Part shown: positions 61,696-64,000 of the stretch, one piece after another
Layout: each line of letters opens with the position of its first letter
Position numbering within the stretch: position 1 is the stretch's first letter
The notes under the pieces: generated by a model
Databases searched by the model: none
What the model was told of the DNA's origin: nothing
The model's input: the letters and a program-made list of their open reading frames with translations, nothing else
Assembly (NCBI RefSeq): GCF_910591885.1
Contig: NW_025963575.1
Span: 558,001-622,000 of the forward strand
DNA: 64,000 bases
Origin: Bombus terrestris
Lineage: Eukaryota > Arthropoda > Insecta > Hymenoptera > Apidae
Reading direction: 5' to 3'
Made by a program: the position numbers and the translations under genes

Positions 61696-63646
61696 TCTCA
61701 CGATGTCCCACGTTGTCCAACGATGTCCAACGGTGTCCCACGTTGTCCCACGTTGTCCCACGTTGTCCCACGTTGTCCCACGATGTCCCACGTTGTCCAA
61801 CGATGTCCAACGGTGTCCCACGTTGTCCCACGTTGTCCCACGTTGTCCCACGTTGTCCCACGTTGTCCCACGTTGTCCCACGTTGTCCCACGTTGTCCCA
61901 CGTTGTCCCACGTTGTCCCACGTTGTCCCACGTTGTCCCACGTTGTCCCATGTTGTCCCACGGTGTCCAACGATGTCCAACGGTGTCCAACGGTGTCCCA
62001 CGGTGTCCAACGGTGTCCCACGTTGTCCCACGTTGTCCCACGTTGTCCCACGTTGTCCCACGTTGTCCCACGTTGTCCCACGTTGTCCCACGTTGTCCCA
62101 CGTTGTCCCACGTTGTCCCACGTTGTCCCACGTTGTCCCACGGTGTCCAACGATGTCCCACGTTGTCCCACGTTGTCCCACGTTGTCCAACGTTGTCCCA
62201 CGTTGTCCCACGTTGTCCCACGTTGTCCCACGTTGTCCCACGTTGTCCCACGTTCTCCCACGTTGTCCCACGTTGTTCCACGTTGTCCCACGTTGTCCCA
62301 CGTTGTCCCACGGTGTCCAACGGTGTCCAACGGTGTCCAACGGTGTCCAACGATGTCCAACGGTGTCCAACGGTGTCCCACGGTGTCCAACGGTGTCCAA
62401 CGGTGTCCCACGTTGTCCCACGTTGTCCCACGTTGTCCCACGTTGTCCCACGTTGTCCCACGTTGTCCCACGTTGTCCCACGATGTCCCACGTTGTCCAA
62501 CGATGTCCAACGGTGTCCCACGTTGTCCCACGTTGTCCAACGATGTCCAACGGTGTCCCACGTTGTCCCACGTTGTCCTACGTTGTCCCACGTTGTCCCA
62601 CGTTGTCCCACGTTGTCCCACGTTGTCCAACAGTTGTCCCACGGTGTCCAACGGTGTCCAACGATGTCCAACTGTGTCCAACGGTGTCCCACGTTGTCCC
62701 ACGTTGTCCCACGTTGTCCCACGTTGTCCCACGTTGCCCAACGATGTCCAACGGTGTCCCACGTTGTCCCACGTTGTCCCACGTTGTCCCACGTTGTCCC
62801 ACGTTGTCCCACGTTGTCCCACGTTGTCCCACGTTGTCCAACGGTGTCCCACGTTGTCCCACGTTGTCCCACGGTGTCCAACGGTGTCCCACGTTGTCCC
62901 ACGTTGTCCCACGTTGTCCCACGTTGTCCCACGTTGTCCAACGGTGTCCCACGGTGTCCAACGGTGTCCCAGGTTGTCCCACGTTGTCCCACGTTGTCCC
63001 ACGTTGTCCCACGTTGTCCCACGTTGTCCCACGTTGTCCCACGTTGTCCCACGTTGTCCAACGGTGTCCCACGGTGTCCAACGGTGTCCCACGTTGTCCC
63101 ACGTTGTCCCACGTTGTCCCACGTTGTCCCACGGTGTCCAACGATGTCCAACGGTGTCCCACGTTGTCCCACGTTGTCCCACGGTGTCCCACGTTGTCCC
63201 ACGTTGTTCCATGGTTTCCCACGTTGTCCCACGTTGTCCCACGTTGTCCCACGGTGTCCAACGATGTCCAACGGTGTCCAACGGTGTCCCACGGTGTCCA
63301 ACGGTGTCCCACGTTGTCCCACGTTGTCCCACGTTGTCCCACGTTGTCCCACGTTGTCCCTCGTTGTCCCACGGTGTCCAACGGTGTCCAACGATGTCCA
63401 ACGGTGTCCAACGGTGTCCCACGATGTCCACCGATGTCCAACGGTGTCCAACGGTGTCCAACGGTGTCCCACGGTGTCCAGCGATGTCCAACGATGTCCA
63501 ACGGTGTCCAACGGTGTCCCACGTTGTCCCACGTTGTCCCACGTTGTCCCACGTTGTCCCACGGTGTCCAACGATGTCCAACGGTGTCCCACGTTGTCCC
63601 ACGTTGTCCCACGTTGTCCCACGTTGTCCCACGTTGTTCCATGGTT
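61696..63646 (+). repeat. Higher-order cassette, copy 7
   Basis: Markers are tctcacgatg 61696, tcccatgttg 61946, tccaacgttg 62186, ttccacgttg 62276, tcctacgttg 62576, 11-mer 62626, cccaacgatg 62737, ttccatggtt 63207 and 63637. Every marker is exactly 5012 bp downstream of copy 6, including the private tccctcgttg (63357) and the 430-bp marker spacing. One visible difference is a B monomer before tccagcgatg (63477) where copy 6 has D. Confidence 0.87.
62626..62636 (+). repeat. 11-mer tccaacagttg, register shift +1 (copy 8)
   Basis: Exactly 5012 bp after the one at 57614. Confidence 0.93.
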
Positions 63647-64000
63647 TCCCACGTTGTCCCACGTTGTCCCACGGTGTCCCACGGTGTCCAACGATGTCCA
63701 ACGGTGTCCAACGGTGTCCCACGGTGTCCAACGGTGTCCCACGTTGTCCCACGTTGTCCCACGTTGTCCCACGTTGTCCCACGTTGTCCCACGTTGTCCC
63801 ACGGTGTCCAACGGTGTCCAACGATGTCCAACGGTGTCCAACGGTGTCCCACGATGTCCACCGATGTCCAACGGTGTCCAACGGTGTCCAACGGTGTCCC
63901 ACGGTGTCCAGCGATGTCCAACGATGTCCAACGGTGTCCAACGGTGTCCCACGTTGTCCCACGTTGTCCCACGTTGTCCCACGTTGTCCCACGTTGTCCC

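Larger units (their letters stand above)
14821..63646 (+). repeat. Set of 26 ttccatggtt monomers (NcoI sites)
   Basis: Starts: 14821, 15691, 18490, 20150, 20660, 23241, 23811, 25661, 29752, 30322, 33782, 34292, 38552, 39122, 41712, 42282, 46853, 49364, 49934, 53764, 54334, 58195, 58625, 59826, 63207, 63637. Each differs from A at positions 2, 6, 8 and 10 and contains ccatgg two bases in. Many are paired 570, 510 or 430 bp apart. None lies in the first 14.8 kb. Confidence 0.88.
1..64000. repeat. Decamer satellite / giant minisatellite array, fills the window
   Basis: Every base belongs to a head-to-tail array of a 10-bp unit, consensus tcccacgttg on the + strand. Five forms make up nearly everything: A tcccacgttg, B tcccacggtg, C tccaacgatg, D tccaacggtg and E tcccacgatg. 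The unit starts at position 1 and the register can be followed to 64000, with ten single-base length changes (two 9-mers, eight 11-mers). That gives 6,399 whole monomers plus a terminal tccc. The orientation never inverts. Composition of A is 60% GC with C 40%, T 30%, G 20%, A 10%, so the strands are strongly asymmetric. The array enters and leaves the window without a flank, so its true length is unknown. Nothing else (no gene, RNA gene, transposon fragment or AT-rich stretch) interrupts it. Function is unknown; a heterochromatic satellite is the likeliest context, by inference. Confidence 0.98.
1..64000 (-). other. Regular GGG tracts fitting the G-quadruplex consensus
   Basis: On the - strand each A, B or E monomer supplies one GGG, and neighbouring tracts are separated by exactly seven bases (acaacgt between two A). 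Any four consecutive units of these types therefore match G3-N7-G3-N7-G3-N7-G3, the upper loop limit of the usual pattern. C and D monomers (ttgga on this strand) interrupt the series. The + strand has the matching C-rich motif. Formation in cells is inference only; seven-base loops are expected to be weak. Confidence 0.6.
21750..64000. repeat. Zone III: higher-order cassette array
   Basis: From 21750 the decamers are organised into a recurring higher-order unit of about 2 kb, recognised by rare monomers in constant order and near-constant spacing. Seven full or nearly full copies and several partial ones occur. Start-to-start distances are 6511, 8810, 8301, 2511, 8801 and 5012 bp, so copies are separated by variable decamer sequence that is itself duplicated. 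All eight 11-mers and 21 of the 26 ttccatggtt monomers lie in this zone. Confidence 0.85.
55054..64000 (+). repeat. Tandem duplication, 5012 bp, second copy cut by window end
   Basis: Copy 1 is 55054-60065; copy 2 starts at 60066 and continues past the window (3935 bp visible). All pairs are exactly 5012 bp apart: tccaacgata 55064/60076, tcctacgttg 55214/60226 and 55584/60596, tctcacgatg 55764/60776 and 56684/61696, 11-mer 57614/62626, ttccatggtt 58195/63207 and 58625/63637, tccctcgttg 58345/63357, tccagcgatg 58465/63477. Very few differences are visible, which suggests it is one of the youngest duplications here. Confidence 0.9.

Noticed and set aside
1..64000. CRISPR array
   Set aside because: There are no 20-50 bp direct repeats separated by unique spacers; the unit is 10 bp with no spacers, and no cas gene is present.
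1..64000. Telomeric repeat
   Set aside because: The decamer resembles no telomere consensus I know, is CpG-rich, and carries extensive internal variants and higher-order structure.
1..64000. CENP-B box or known centromeric monomer
   Set aside because: The box needs TTCG and CGGG elements in a 17-bp motif, which are absent as such. The monomer is also far shorter than usual centromeric satellites. A centromeric location is not excluded, only unsupported.
1..64000. CACGTG E-box or G-box
   Set aside because: The common monomers read cacgtt, cacggt or caacgg; I did not see cacgtg on either strand.
1..64000. Transposon, rRNA, tRNA or promoter elements
   Set aside because: No non-decamer sequence exists in the window, so there are no terminal repeats, TATA-like stretches, polyadenylation signals or structured RNA genes.
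1..64000. Hairpins from the acgt core
   Set aside because: Neighbouring acgt tetramers could pair over a six-base loop, but a four-base stem is too weak to call as a terminator or cruciform.

Overview
The whole 64,000-base window is one uninterrupted tandem array of a 10-bp monomer, tcccacgttg on the + strand (caacgtggga on the - strand). No unique sequence, gene, RNA gene, transposon or flank is visible. Following the register end to end gives 6,399 complete monomers (6,389 ten-mers, two 9-mers, eight 11-mers) plus four bases. Shorthand used below: A = tcccacgttg (about half to two thirds of units, by eye), B = tcccacggtg, C = tccaacgatg, D = tccaacggtg, E = tcccacgatg. Almost all variation is at monomer positions 4 (c/a) and 8 (t/g/a). 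A long, almost pure decamer array with nested duplications points to a eukaryotic satellite or giant minisatellite block (heterochromatic, pericentromeric or subtelomeric), probably from a long-read assembly. The sequence does not identify the species.

Three zones can be told apart by rare marker monomers. Zone I (1-14820) is A/B/C/D/E sequence with the private variant tcccacgtta, with duplications of about 1.2 kb and shorter, and with no ttccatggtt monomer. Zone II (14821-21749) is transitional: ttccatggtt, which contains an NcoI site, appears, and the first 9-mer shifts the register. Zone III (21750-64000) is built from a higher-order cassette of about 2 kb. Its markers come in fixed order: tctcacgatg, tcccatgttg, tccaacgttg, ttccacgttg, tcctacgttg, the 11-mer tccaacagttg, cccaacgatg, and one or two ttccatggtt. 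Seven copies start at 21750, 28261, 37071, 45372, 47883, 56684 and 61696. They lie inside larger segmental duplications, including tandem ones of 3160 bp (38062-44381), 2511/2521 bp (44722-49753) and 5012 bp (55054 to the window end).

Very long open reading frames cross the array on both strands (one of 9,927 codons at 6038-35821). They are artefacts: the canonical decamer has no stop codon in any of six frames, and because 10 is not a multiple of 3 all frames on a strand encode the same decapeptide repeat. No genes are annotated. The notable properties are structural: about one CpG per 10 bp with little decay, uniform negative GC skew, GGG tracts on the - strand spaced within the G-quadruplex consensus, near-absence of the palindromic monomer tccaacgttg, and a clear duplication history.
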